NCBI RefSeq assembly: GCF_900078745.1
Contig: NZ_FKII01000061.1
Location: 124,001 to 188,000, forward strand
Source: Candidatus Ichthyocystis sparus
GTDB lineage: Bacteria > Pseudomonadota > Gammaproteobacteria > Burkholderiales > 2013Ark19i
Direction of reading: 5' to 3'
DNA: 64,000 nt
Shown: positions 30,145-40,159 of the stretch, piece after piece
How positions within the stretch are numbered: the first letter of the stretch is position 1
Layout: each line of letters opens with the position of its first letter
The notes under the pieces: generated by a model
The model's database searches: none
What the model saw: only the letters and a program-made list of their open reading frames with translations
Told to the model about the DNA's origin: nothing
Program-made: the position numbers and the translations under genes

Positions 30145-30703
30145 TTACTCTTCCTACAATGTTATTCAACATTTTCTAGCTTATTACTATTAGTTCATTT
30201 TTTATTTATTTTTAAATAATACTATAATAATAATAGCGAGCTTAACTATGTATATAACTCCTATTGTTCTTTATTCATTAGTGAGTTATATTTGATATAG
30301 GGCTGTGCGTAACTCCGTATAAGCATGTGATTAAAATTGGATAAAAATCCGTTTTCCTGAAAAACGGGTTTTTATTAACAGTAATCAGGGGTTCTGTTAA
30401 CATGTTTAGTTGGTGTTGTATTGTTATGTGTGGACAAATGTATGAATAAGTTGCTTGGTATCGCAGGTGGACGCTTATTCTCAATTAAATAATAATAATT
30501 TTTTTTACTAACAGTATGTTGATAAGTTTGTAGATATAGCTCTTGTTACTTATACATAGTACTAATTCTGGTTCCTTCATTTAGTCTTGCTGAGTTTTCT
30601 CATTGCCGCTTAGATATAATGAGAAAGTGGTATATTATTCATGCTAATCGCTACTCTAAGCACACTTAGCGCGGAGTTGGTTGCTTTTTAGGATCTTACT
30701 ATC
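30145..30703. other. Putative chromosomal replication origin (oriC)
   Basis: A 559-base gap between divergent dnaN and pckG without a convincing gene. It is very AT-rich (52 of 60 bases at 30181-30240, and AATAATAATTTTTTTTAC near 30490). Five nonamers differ at one position from the DnaA box TTATNCACA: 30372-30380 (TTATTAACA), 30429-30437 (minus, TTGTCCACA), 30441-30449 (minus, TTATTCATA), 30517-30525 (minus, TTATCAACA) and 30550-30558 (TTATACATA). Composition switches across it: plus-strand genes to the left are C-rich (positions 14641-14700 have 24 C and 6 G), and those to the right lean to G and T. No box is perfect, so the call depends on context. Confidence 0.65.
30343..30373. terminator. 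Long A/T-tailed hairpin in the putative origin
   Basis: AAAAATCCGTTTT and AAAACGGGTTTTT form a 13-bp stem with one G-U and a five-base loop. The A-run before and T-run after make it a bidirectional intrinsic terminator by form. It lies between two divergent genes, where no terminator would be expected. Confidence 0.6.
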
Positions 30704-32539
30704 ATGGTTGAATCTTTAGGTACAGAGTTTTCCCTTTCAGTTCCTTCGTGGATTGAGCACGATGAGCTGGTGTCTTGGGTACAGGAAGTGATGTCCCTTA
30801 CTAAACCAAGAGAAGTTCACTGGTGCGATGGTTCTAAGCAGGAATATGATGCTTTGTGCCAACTTTTAGTGCGCTCAGGAACTTTTATTGAGTTGAACTC
30901 AGACAACTACCCTGGGTGTTTCTTGTCTCTCTCTGATTTATCGGATGTTGCCCGTGTTGAGGACAGAACTTTTATTTGTACAGATAGTCCAGATCAAGCA
31001 GGTCCTACGAACAATTGGCGTTCTCCCAAGGATATGAAGTCTGTTTTAAGCCATCTGTTTGATGGCTGCATGCGTGGCAGGACTATGTACATTATTCCTT
31101 TTTGCATGGGACATGTTGATTCTAAATGGTCTGTTATTGGTGCTGAGATTACAGACTCTGCATATGTTTCCGTAAACATGCACATTATGACGCGGGTTGG
31201 TATTCCTGTAGCTAGGAAGTTGGGTAAAAAAAATAAGTTTGTTAAGTGTTTACATTCGTGTGGCAGACCGCTGATAGAAAAAGAGGACAATGTTTCTTGG
31301 CCTTGTAACGATGTAAAGTACATTACTCATTTTCCACAAAGTCGTGAAATTATGTCTTTTGGTTCCGGATACGGTGGCAATGCTCTTCTGGGTAAAAAGT
31401 GCTTAGCTTTAAGGCTGGCTTCATGTATGGCTAGAGAAGAAGGTTGGCTGGCTGAGCACATGCTTATTTTGGGTTGTGAATCTCCTGATGGTAAAAAGAG
31501 TTACGTAGCTGCGGCGTTTCCTTCCGCATGCGGAAAAACTAATTTCGCAATGATGATTCCCCCTAAAGGGATGGATGGTTGGAAATTTACTACTGTAGGT
31601 GATGATATTGCCTGGATACATTTGGGAGGCGATTCCCGATTTTATGCTACTAACGCTGAAAATGGTTATTTCGGTGTTGTTCCAGGGACATCGCCTAAGA
31701 CTAATCCGAACGCTATTGCAACACTGGGTAAGAATACTATTTTTACTAATGTTGCTGTTGATAGCAACGGTTGTCCCTGGTGGGAGGGGCTAACTGATAA
31801 TCCTCCTTCTTCATTGATTGATTGGAGAGGACAGCCTTGGACTCCGGGCAGTTCTTCTACCGCGGCCCATCCTAATGCTAGGTTTACTTCTCCTGCGGCT
31901 CAGTGTCCATCTATGGATGCGGACTGGGATTATCCTGGTGGTGTTCCTATATCGGCATTTATTTTTGGGGGGCGTAGGTCGACTACAGTTCCTCTCGTAT
32001 TAGAAACAGAGGATTGGACTGCTGGAGTTTATTTTGCTTCTACATTGGCCTCTGAGACTACAGCTTCTGCATCCTCTGAGGTTGGTGTTGTTCGTATTGA
32101 TCCATTTGCGATGCTTCCTTTTTGTGGTTATAACATGGCTGATTACTTTCAGCACTGGCTCGATATGGGTAAAAAAGTTTCTTCTACTTCCCGTCCTCCT
32201 GTTTTTTTGGTTAACTGGTTTCTTAAAGAAGATGGAGAGTTCTTGTGGCCAGGTTTTTGTGATAATGCCCGAATTCTTAAATGGATAATTCAGCGATGCA
32301 GAGGTGAGGTTGGTGCTGAGGAGAATAAGTTGGGATTTTATCCTAGATATGATGACGTTGATTGGAACGGACTTGATTTTCCTAGATCGCGTTTTGATAA
32401 GATAATTAGCGTTGATAGTGATTTGTGGGCCCTGGAGCTTAGTAATAGAGATGAATTTTTGAAAAAATTTGGAGATAGACTTCCTAAGGCTCTTCACGAG
32501 TATCATTGTCGCATGATGAAGAAGTTTGTTAAGGATTAG
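30704..32539 (+). CDS. pckG: Phosphoenolpyruvate carboxykinase (GTP)
   Basis: A 611-residue GTP-dependent enzyme that links oxaloacetate and phosphoenolpyruvate. The P-loop-like [15 protein letters not shown], the GDDIAWIH metal site, the [11 protein letters not shown] segment and [18 protein letters not shown] are all intact. Gluconeogenesis from amino acids fits with the serine dehydratase and solute symporter nearby. The ATG has AGGA eleven bases upstream. It is the first rightward gene after the putative origin. Confidence 0.97.
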   Translation: MVESLGTEFSLSVPSWIEHDELVSWVQEVMSLTKPREVHWCDGSKQEYDALCQLLVRSGTFIELNSDNYPGCFLSLSDLSDVARVEDRTFICTDSPDQAGPTNNWRSPKDMKSVLSHLFDGCMRGRTMYIIPFCMGHVDSKWSVIGAEITDSAYVSVNMHIMTRVGIPVARKLGKKNKFVKCLHSCGRPLIEKEDNVSWPCNDVKYITHFPQSREIMSFGSGYGGNALLGKKCLALRLASCMAREEGWLAEHMLILGCESPDGKKSYVAAAFPSACGKTNFAMMIPPKGMDGWKFTTVGDDIAWIHLGGDSRFYATNAENGYFGVVPGTSPKTNPNAIATLGKNTIFTNVAVDSNGCPWWEGLTDNPPSSLIDWRGQPWTPGSSSTAAHPNARFTSPAAQCPSMDADWDYPGGVPISAFIFGGRRSTTVPLVLETEDWTAGVYFASTLASETTASASSEVGVVRIDPFAMLPFCGYNMADYFQHWLDMGKKVSSTSRPPVFLVNWFLKEDGEFLWPGFCDNARILKWIIQRCRGEVGAEENKLGFYPRYDDVDWNGLDFPRSRFDKIISVDSDLWALELSNRDEFLKKFGDRLPKALHEYHCRMMKKFVKD

Positions 32540-32593
32540 TATTTGCTGCAATAGTTGTAACTTAGTTCATGCATTAGTGATATTGGAGTGGCT

Positions 32594-34423
32594 ATGACGG
32601 ACTTTGGTGATGGCCACTTGTCGACCATTCGTTTTAGAATCATAGTTGTTGCTGTTGTTTTATTTTTCTTTGTTGTGGTTGTTATGGCGCACCTGTTTGA
32701 GGTCCAGGTGCTTAGGCATTATTTTTACAAAAAGTTAGCTGATAGCAATCGCATTGTTCTTGTTCCAATGCATCCTAGGCGTGGGGTTATACGTGATCGT
32801 TTGGGTAGGGTTGTTGCGGATACAAGATTTCATCATACAATTGATATAAAAATAAATTACCTTATATCTCACCAAAATTTACTAGACAGACTTTCCTTAT
32901 TTTTTCCTATTTCTGAGGAAGATAAGAAATCTATTTTGATGTCTATTCGAGGAGCCCACCATGGTGATCAATCTATTACCATAAAGGATGAGTTATCTGA
33001 TGTTGATATAGCTAGGTTTTATGCTCATCATTTTTTGTTTCCGTATGCCAGTATAGGAACCCACTTTATAAGATACTATCCTCATGGTAGTACAGCTTCG
33101 CATCTTATAGGGTACATGGGGCATATTTCTGATGGAGATTGGAAATATCTTGAAGAAACTCATGCATCTGGTAATTACCAGGGCACGCGTTTTATTGGCA
33201 AGCAGGGTGTTGAAAAACAGTATGAAGCTTATTTGCACGGCATTACTGGCTATTCAGCATCAGAGGTAACAGCGACGGGTCAAGTTGTTCGTAATCTAGG
33301 TACTAAGCAACCTCAAGACGGTGCAGAGTTGTATTTAACGATTGATCTTTCTTTGCAAGAAGTTGTTGAGAAATTAATTCATGGTAAGCGTGGTGCAATA
33401 GTAGTCTTGGATCCTAAAACGGGTGAGATAATGGCATTTGCTAGTTCTCCTAACGTTGATCCAAACTTATTTGCAAGTGGTATTGATACCAAGTACTGGA
33501 AAAAATACATACATGATCAAAATCACCCGCTAATTAATCGTGTTGTTGGAAGCTTGTATGCACCTGGGTCTATCTATAAGCCCTACGTGGCTTTAGCTGC
33601 TCTGTCTTTGGGGTATCGTACCCCATCTCAGACTATTTTTGATAAAGGGTACTTTTTTCTGGGTAACCACAAATTTCGTGACGATTCCAGATCTGGACAT
33701 GGATACATAAACATATATGATGCTATTTCCGTCTCATGTGATGTTTACTTTTTTCAGCTAGCCTACGAGATGGGGCCAGATGTAATTCATGATTTCAACA
33801 AGCAATTTGGATTTGGAGATAAGACGGGAATTGATCTTCCTTATGAAATTTCTGGAATTTTGCCGTCACGTGAATGGAAAAAGTCAAGGATTCATCAAAA
33901 TTGGTATGACGGTGATTCAGTTAGTTTAGGTGTGGGTCAGGGATATAATTCTTTTACTCCGATACAAGTTGCACAGGCTCTTCAGGTTTTATCTGACAAA
34001 GGAGAGATGATGCAGCTTCACGTGGTGAGAGCAATAAAGGGATCGGATAACAAAATTGTTAACGTTCCTCCGCACATAAAAAGAGTAATTAAATTGGATA
34101 CTTCTAGCTACAATGGAGTAATTCAGGCTATGCAACGAGCTTGTAAGGATGGAACAGCCAAAGAAGTTTTTAAAGACTTCCCTTACTCTATAGCTGGGAA
34201 GACTGGTACAGCCCAAGTTATTAATATGAAAGATCGTTACAATCCACTAAATGTGGATGAGTTTCAACGAGATCACTCTTGGTTTATAGCTTTTTCACCT
34301 GTAGATAAACCTAAAATTGCTGTGGTAGCTCTAGTTGAAAATGGTGGCTGGGGTGCACAATCAGCCGCGCCAATTGTGAGAAACATCATGGAGTTTTATT
34401 ACTCCCATATCGAGTCTACTTGA
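32594..34423 (+). CDS. mrdA: Penicillin-binding protein 2 (elongation transpeptidase)
   Basis: A 609-residue class B PBP. One N-terminal membrane helix (IIVVAVVLFFFVVVVMAHLF) is followed by the pedestal domain (MHPRRGVIRDRLGRVVADT) and the transpeptidase. The catalytic serine is in GSIYKP, with the SCDVYFF segment and the KTGTAQ motif present. It works with RodA and MreBCD in side-wall synthesis. A GTG two codons upstream would overlap the TTGGAG ribosome site, so the ATG at 32594 is preferred. It is followed by rodA after 30 bases. Confidence 0.97.
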   Translation: MTDFGDGHLSTIRFRIIVVAVVLFFFVVVVMAHLFEVQVLRHYFYKKLADSNRIVLVPMHPRRGVIRDRLGRVVADTRFHHTIDIKINYLISHQNLLDRLSLFFPISEEDKKSILMSIRGAHHGDQSITIKDELSDVDIARFYAHHFLFPYASIGTHFIRYYPHGSTASHLIGYMGHISDGDWKYLEETHASGNYQGTRFIGKQGVEKQYEAYLHGITGYSASEVTATGQVVRNLGTKQPQDGAELYLTIDLSLQEVVEKLIHGKRGAIVVLDPKTGEIMAFASSPNVDPNLFASGIDTKYWKKYIHDQNHPLINRVVGSLYAPGSIYKPYVALAALSLGYRTPSQTIFDKGYFFLGNHKFRDDSRSGHGYINIYDAISVSCDVYFFQLAYEMGPDVIHDFNKQFGFGDKTGIDLPYEISGILPSREWKKSRIHQNWYDGDSVSLGVGQGYNSFTPIQVAQALQVLSDKGEMMQLHVVRAIKGSDNKIVNVPPHIKRVIKLDTSSYNGVIQAMQRACKDGTAKEVFKDFPYSIAGKTGTAQVINMKDRYNPLNVDEFQRDHSWFIAFSPVDKPKIAVVALVENGGWGAQSAAPIVRNIMEFYYSHIEST

Positions 34424-34453
34424 TGTGTTAATAGATCATTTAAGTGTACTACT

Positions 34454-35563
34454 ATGGTTGAAGATAAAAAGTGGACTAATTTTATAGATTTTAATTTGTT
34501 GCTTAATGCTCTCTTTATTTGTTGTGCCGGTTTTATGGTTCTGGTTTCAGTCAATCCAGCAAAACTTTGGTCGGGAGTTTTTCATTTATGCGTTTCTTTA
34601 GTACTTATGTACTGGGCTGCTACTCGCTCTTTGTCCACCTTGCAGAAGTTTGCTTTTAGGTATTATTTTTTATGTCTAATATTGTTAGCTGCTGTGTTTT
34701 TTTGGGGCGATACCTCTAAAGGAGCAAAAAGGTGGCTTAATTTTGGTCTTTTTCGTCTTCAGCCCTCGGAGTTGATGAAGGTTGCTATACCATTACTGTT
34801 GTCGTCGATGTTTTCACAGAAGGACAAAAATATTGATGTAGGAACATATTTTTTTGCGACAATTGTGTTAGTGGTCCCGGTTTTCCTAGTGCTTAAGCAG
34901 CCTGATTTGGGAACAGCTTTGCTCATTTTTTCGTCTGGATTTTGTGTTTTGGTTCTTGTAGGTCTAAGCTGGAAGGTTATTCTATTTGGAGTAATTTCTA
35001 TTGCTCTGTTGTACCCATTTTTGTGTGGGACTCCTTTTCCATCTATTATTCACCACCCTTTGCTACATTCGTATCAATGTAAGAGACTATTTATTTTTTG
35101 GGACCCGTATGCTGATCCTTTTGGATCTGGTTATCATACTATTCAAGCCACGATAGCCATAGGATCTGGCGGTTTTTGGGGAGAGGGATGGCTTCACGGA
35201 ACTCAGTCCCATCTTGATTTTATTCCTGAATCTCATACAGATTTTGCATTTGCTGTTTTCGCAGAAGAGTTTGGTTTCTTTGGATCGTCAATTCTATTGC
35301 TACTATATGGGAATTTGATACTTAGAAGTTTTTGGATTGCATGGAGCTCGCAGTCTGTTTTTTCCAGTCTTCTGGCAGGTAGCTTGGCATGCACATTTCT
35401 AACATATGTATCTGCTAACATAGGAATGGTTACAGGACTGATTCCTGTTGTTGGTGTCCCGTTACCATATGTTAGTTACGGTGGATCTTCAATGATGACT
35501 TTATTTTTTTCTTTGGGTCTTTTAATGAGCATTCACCGCCAACGCCATTTGGTTTCTGTATAA
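34454..35563 (+). CDS. rodA: RodA peptidoglycan polymerase (SEDS family)
   Basis: A 369-residue polytopic glycosyltransferase of the elongasome. GAKRWLNFGLFRLQPSELMK, the catalytic-region segment LKQPDLGTALL, FIPESHTDFAFAVFAEEFG and PLPYVSYGGSSMM are textbook SEDS signatures. It pairs with the mrdA gene directly upstream. Confidence 0.97.
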   Translation: MVEDKKWTNFIDFNLLLNALFICCAGFMVLVSVNPAKLWSGVFHLCVSLVLMYWAATRSLSTLQKFAFRYYFLCLILLAAVFFWGDTSKGAKRWLNFGLFRLQPSELMKVAIPLLLSSMFSQKDKNIDVGTYFFATIVLVVPVFLVLKQPDLGTALLIFSSGFCVLVLVGLSWKVILFGVISIALLYPFLCGTPFPSIIHHPLLHSYQCKRLFIFWDPYADPFGSGYHTIQATIAIGSGGFWGEGWLHGTQSHLDFIPESHTDFAFAVFAEEFGFFGSSILLLLYGNLILRSFWIAWSSQSVFSSLLAGSLACTFLTYVSANIGMVTGLIPVVGVPLPYVSYGGSSMMTLFFSLGLLMSIHRQRHLVSV

Positions 35564-35586
35564 TTTTGTATAGTTTGTATTTGGTG

Positions 35587-35592
35587 TACAAT
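35587..35592 (+). promoter_or_regulatory. Possible dnaA promoter -10
   Basis: TACAAT lies 53 bases before the dnaA ATG, in the 82-base rodA-dnaA gap. A weak TTTGTA occurs 16 bases upstream of it. Read-through from rodA is equally possible. Confidence 0.3.
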
Positions 35593-35645
35593 TCCTGGTT
35601 ACTTATGGAGTCTTGTAATAGTGGCTAATTCCTCTGAAGAATTAT

Positions 35646-37103
35646 ATGGAAGTTGATACTACTACTGTTAGTGGATTTTGGTCTTTTTGTTCCGATAAGC
35701 TTCGTGAGGAGCTTCCTGGCCAGCAATTTTCTACTTGGATTAAGCCTCTTTTTGTTGTTGACGGAGCCGACTCTTCTGGCGTTGTGTCTGTTGTTGCTCC
35801 AAACCGTTTTGTTTTGCAGTGGATACGTGAAAGGTATCTTCCACGTATTCAGCAGTTGGCCGATGAGTATAGGGGTGGATCTGTATGGAAGGTTGCTTTG
35901 GTTTTACCAAAGCCTGGTTCTCACTCCAGGCCTGTTACCTTGCCAGTTAATGTAAGTGGAAATATAAGGAAGCCTTTAGTAGCACCTAATATAGACATAG
36001 ACGCTTCTGACTCTTCTGGTACCAATGTTTCTGAATCACCCAATTGTGTGTCTGTGGCTGATTCTTCTCGTGGTGCTTATGAAAGGACACGTCTTAATGA
36101 GCATTTGACATTTGCTGAATTGGTGCGTGGTAAAGCAAATGATTTGGCTAATGCTGCTGCTAGGCAGGTCGCCCAAAGTCCTGGGTATTCATATAATCCA
36201 CTTTTTATTTATGGTGGGGTTGGTTTGGGCAAGACTCATCTTATACAGGCTATTGGTAACAATGCCTTTGGTAACAATCCAGCTTGCGTTGTCCGTTATA
36301 TACACGCAAACGACTACTATGCTGATGTTGTGAAAGCATATCAACAAGGTTCGTTCGATTCCTTTGCAAGGTACTATCGTTCTTTGGATGTGTTGCTGAT
36401 TGATGATATTCAGTTTTTTAACAATAAGACTCGTACTCAGGAAGAGTTCTTTCATGTATTCAATGCATTGATAGAATCAAAAAAGCAAATAGTTATAACA
36501 TGCGATACCTATCCTAAAGATATAACAGGTCTTAGTGATCGCTTGATTTCTCGTTTTGACTGGGGACTGACCGTTGCTATTGAGCCACCAGAGCCGGAAA
36601 TGAGGGTAGCTATTCTCATGAAGAAAGCAGAAGCAGAGGGAATAATTCTCCATGAGGATGTGTCTTTCTTTATTGCCAAGCACCTAAAGTCAAATGTAAG
36701 AGAGTTAGAAGGTGCCTTAAATAAAGTTTTAGCGTACGCTCGCTTCCATGGGCGAGACATCACTCTAGAACTTGCAAGAGAAGCACTGAAGGACCTTTTA
36801 AATACCTACAATAGACAAATTACGATTGATCTTATACAAAAGACCGTCGCTGAATATTTTAAGATAAAGGTATCAGAGCTTTACTCTAAAAAAAGGTCTA
36901 TTAGTATTGCACGTCCGCGCCAGATTGCCATGGCTCTTGCGCGGGAGCTTACTCCTGCTAGCTTGCCATTAATAGGAGAGGCGTTTGGAGGGAGGGATCA
37001 TACCACTGTGCTTCATGCATGCAGACACGTTGCCAGCTTACGGCAGAAGGATCCCAGGATAAACCATGACGTTCATGTTCTATTACAGGTTCTTAAGGGG
37101 TAG
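35646..37103 (+). CDS. dnaA: Chromosomal replication initiator DnaA
   Basis: A 485-residue initiator. Domain I (FWSFCSDKLREELPGQQFSTW) is followed by a Ser-rich linker, the AAA+ domain with Walker A GGVGLGKTH and Walker B LLIDDIQFF, and the DNA-binding domain IV with SLPLIGEAFGGRDHTTVLHA. All are intact. Its neighbours are unusual: rodA upstream and mreD, facing it, four bases downstream, with neither rpmH nor dnaN adjacent. Confidence 0.98.
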   Translation: MEVDTTTVSGFWSFCSDKLREELPGQQFSTWIKPLFVVDGADSSGVVSVVAPNRFVLQWIRERYLPRIQQLADEYRGGSVWKVALVLPKPGSHSRPVTLPVNVSGNIRKPLVAPNIDIDASDSSGTNVSESPNCVSVADSSRGAYERTRLNEHLTFAELVRGKANDLANAAARQVAQSPGYSYNPLFIYGGVGLGKTHLIQAIGNNAFGNNPACVVRYIHANDYYADVVKAYQQGSFDSFARYYRSLDVLLIDDIQFFNNKTRTQEEFFHVFNALIESKKQIVITCDTYPKDITGLSDRLISRFDWGLTVAIEPPEPEMRVAILMKKAEAEGIILHEDVSFFIAKHLKSNVRELEGALNKVLAYARFHGRDITLELAREALKDLLNTYNRQITIDLIQKTVAEYFKIKVSELYSKKRSISIARPRQIAMALARELTPASLPLIGEAFGGRDHTTVLHACRHVASLRQKDPRINHDVHVLLQVLKG

Positions 37104-37106
37104 TGT

Positions 37107-37622
37107 TTATATTGGTGTCTCTTCAGAAGATGTGGATCTTAGTTGAGGTGCAAGCAGCATACGGTAGAACAATGGATATAGAATTGCAGATGTTATTGGA
37201 GACACGAATATACCTAGTGGTGGATATTTTCCTAGAACTAGTACAAACAGAGCTGATAACAATATATTTTTTATTAATAAAGTTAAAGACATGAGTAAAG
37301 CCTGTGCTTTGGGGGTTATAGATAGAAATCGTACAGATATGTGGTTTGCTATAGCAGATGTGATTGTGTAGCAAAGAGCGTTAAGTCCTATCGTGGTGTT
37401 AAAATACAAATCAATTATAATCCCAATAAGGAATCCTGTTCCCTGCTTTACAATTCTTCCTTCTCTCAGGAACCAAAAAATTAGAACGATGTCTAGTACA
37501 TTTACTAATTCAGCTGCTTTACCAAGAGATATATTTATTAGAAATGCTATAAATATTGTGGAGCGTACAAACAATGGACTTACCGGAAGTAGTATAGTTT
37601 GCTTTCCTCGAAGAAGCGGCAT
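37107..37622 (-). CDS. mreD: Rod-shape protein MreD
   Basis: A 171-residue membrane protein with five or six helices (STIFIAFLINISLGKAAELVN, VLDIVLIFWFLREGRIVKQG, TGFLIGIIIDLYFNTTIGLN). It is the third gene of mreBCD and part of the elongasome. Sequence is typically variable in this family, so the call leans on position after mreC. It ends four bases from the dnaA stop, tail to tail. Confidence 0.9.
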   Translation of the reverse strand: MPLLRGKQTILLPVSPLFVRSTIFIAFLINISLGKAAELVNVLDIVLIFWFLREGRIVKQGTGFLIGIIIDLYFNTTIGLNALCYTITSAIANHISVRFLSITPKAQALLMSLTLLIKNILLSALFVLVLGKYPPLGIFVSPITSAILYPLFYRMLLAPQLRSTSSEETPI

Positions 37623-37634
37623 GGGACACCTCGC

Positions 37635-38543
37635 TTATTGTTTACATAGATGGTTTTGAGTTGCTATGTATCTTTCATCTCCCAAGTTAACTTTATGAGG
37701 TGAAGAAATAACTGACACATAAGGGGATAGTCTTTCCGTTGCTATAGGTTTGGCAATTACTCTCACTGATTTGTCTGCATTTGTTACTATTTTGGTTACA
37801 GTGCCAATTTTTATCTGTCCTGGGTATAACCCATCCAGTCCTGATGTTACTACAGAGTCACCGGGGCTAGTTTTAACATCGTCTGGCAAGTATGATATTT
37901 CTATAAATTTTCCTCTACCAAAAGCTATTCCTATGTCATTGTTTGGTAATATTTTAACTGGTGTTTCCTGATTTATTTCTGTTAGCAATGTGACTTCAGC
38001 GTGATGTTGGTAAAGTCTAGTAACTTGACCAATTAACCCTTGCTCATTTATCACTGGATCTCCAAGGGCAATGCTATCAGAAAGTCCCTTGTTTAAGGTT
38101 ATTTCATTGATAAAGGGGTTTAATCCAATCTGCACTATTTGGGCTGCAACCAAATGTGTGTGGCTGTTTTCATTAACTAGTTTAAGAATGTGTAATAAGT
38201 TTTCGTTTTGCTCTTTTAGAGATAAAAGATAATTTTCCTCAATTCTTTTGTGAGAAAGCTCCATGGATAGCGCTGATACCTTTTTTGCGTTTGTTAGTGC
38301 ATTAGCAAGTGCAGACGTAACTATGTAGGGAAGTTCTGTAATATTTAATATATATTCTTGTACAGGCTTTATGCATGAGCCAACAAAGAATTTTACTTTT
38401 TCTAGCTTGTTATACCCATGATCAAGTGTCATAAAGCTCAATGAAAGAATTATGTAGATAATGGTCCACATTTTTTCGTGAAACTCATTTCTTTTAAAGA
38501 ACAGACGCTGTTTTTCTATTACTACTTTTTCAGGATATGGCAT
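37635..38543 (-). CDS. mreC: Rod-shape protein MreC
   Basis: A 302-residue protein with a cytoplasmic N-terminus (FFKR), one membrane helix (MWTIIYIILSLSFMTL), a periplasmic coiled coil rich in Leu and Glu, and the MreC beta domain (LIGQVTRLYQHHAEVTLLTE, IEISYLPDDVKTSPGDSVVTSGLDGLYPGQIKIG). It scaffolds PBP2-RodA. The start is two bases after the mreB stop. Confidence 0.95.
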   Translation of the reverse strand: MPYPEKVVIEKQRLFFKRNEFHEKMWTIIYIILSLSFMTLDHGYNKLEKVKFFVGSCIKPVQEYILNITELPYIVTSALANALTNAKKVSALSMELSHKRIEENYLLSLKEQNENLLHILKLVNENSHTHLVAAQIVQIGLNPFINEITLNKGLSDSIALGDPVINEQGLIGQVTRLYQHHAEVTLLTEINQETPVKILPNNDIGIAFGRGKFIEISYLPDDVKTSPGDSVVTSGLDGLYPGQIKIGTVTKIVTNADKSVRVIAKPIATERLSPYVSVISSPHKVNLGDERYIATQNHLCKQ

Positions 38544-38545
38544 AT

Positions 38546-39619
<1,074 letters not shown>

Positions 39620-39748
39620 TTATTTAACATTATTGCATAGTTGATTATATTTTTTATAGCAAGCCTAATAACCAACCAAACCTGAAATTGTGATAGAGAT
39701 AGAATATAACTAAAGTTTGTTTTATGCTGTTTTAGCGGGTGACTTTGT

Positions 39749-39763
39749 GCCCAAATTTTGGGC
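39749..39763. promoter_or_regulatory. Palindrome GCCCAAATTTTGGGC between mreB and gatC
   Basis: Seven-base arms around one base, followed on the plus strand by GGTTTATTTTTTT. It could be a terminator by form, but lies between divergent genes, so an operator or an unannotated short transcript is as likely. The 250-base mreB-gatC gap holds nothing else that I recognise. Confidence 0.35.
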
Positions 39764-39839
39764 GGTTTATTTTTTTAATATGATCTAAATTTCTGGTAGC
39801 ATCTCTATTTTTGTTGTTGAGGGTTTGAGGTATTGGTCG

Positions 39840-40154
39840 ATGGATGAGGATGGTGCTTGTTGCGTATCATATCAGGATGTTTGTGAGCTTGCAGCAATCT
39901 CCAGGCTTAGTTTATCTGAATCTGAGTGTTCTTCCATTAAAGATCACCTTAACAGCATTTCTCGCACTATTGATAAGCTGTCGAACTACGATTCTATAGA
40001 AGGTGTGGACCCTATGGTTTGCCCGCTTGAGTACGGATTGGCTCTTAGGGATGATTCTATTAAAGTGGGGGATTGCAGTGCACAGCTCGAGAAAGTGGCC
40101 CCTCTTTTTGAGGAGGGCTTGTACATTGTTCCTGCAGTTATTGCAAAAAGATAA
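39840..40154 (+). CDS. gatC: Asp/Glu-tRNA amidotransferase subunit C
   Basis: A 104-residue protein that holds GatA and GatB together. VCELAAISRLSLSESE, then LNSISRTIDKLSNYDSIEGV and DPMVCP match the GatC pattern, with LRDD near the end. A TTG five codons upstream is possible, but ATG at 39840 has GAGG nine bases before it. It precedes gatA by five bases. Confidence 0.93.
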   Translation: MDEDGACCVSYQDVCELAAISRLSLSESECSSIKDHLNSISRTIDKLSNYDSIEGVDPMVCPLEYGLALRDDSIKVGDCSAQLEKVAPLFEEGLYIVPAVIAKR

Positions 40155-40159
40155 TATCT

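Noticed and set aside
30278-30484. 68-codon minus-strand frame in the origin gap
   Set aside because: No ribosome site or family likeness; it runs through the hairpin and the DnaA-like boxes.
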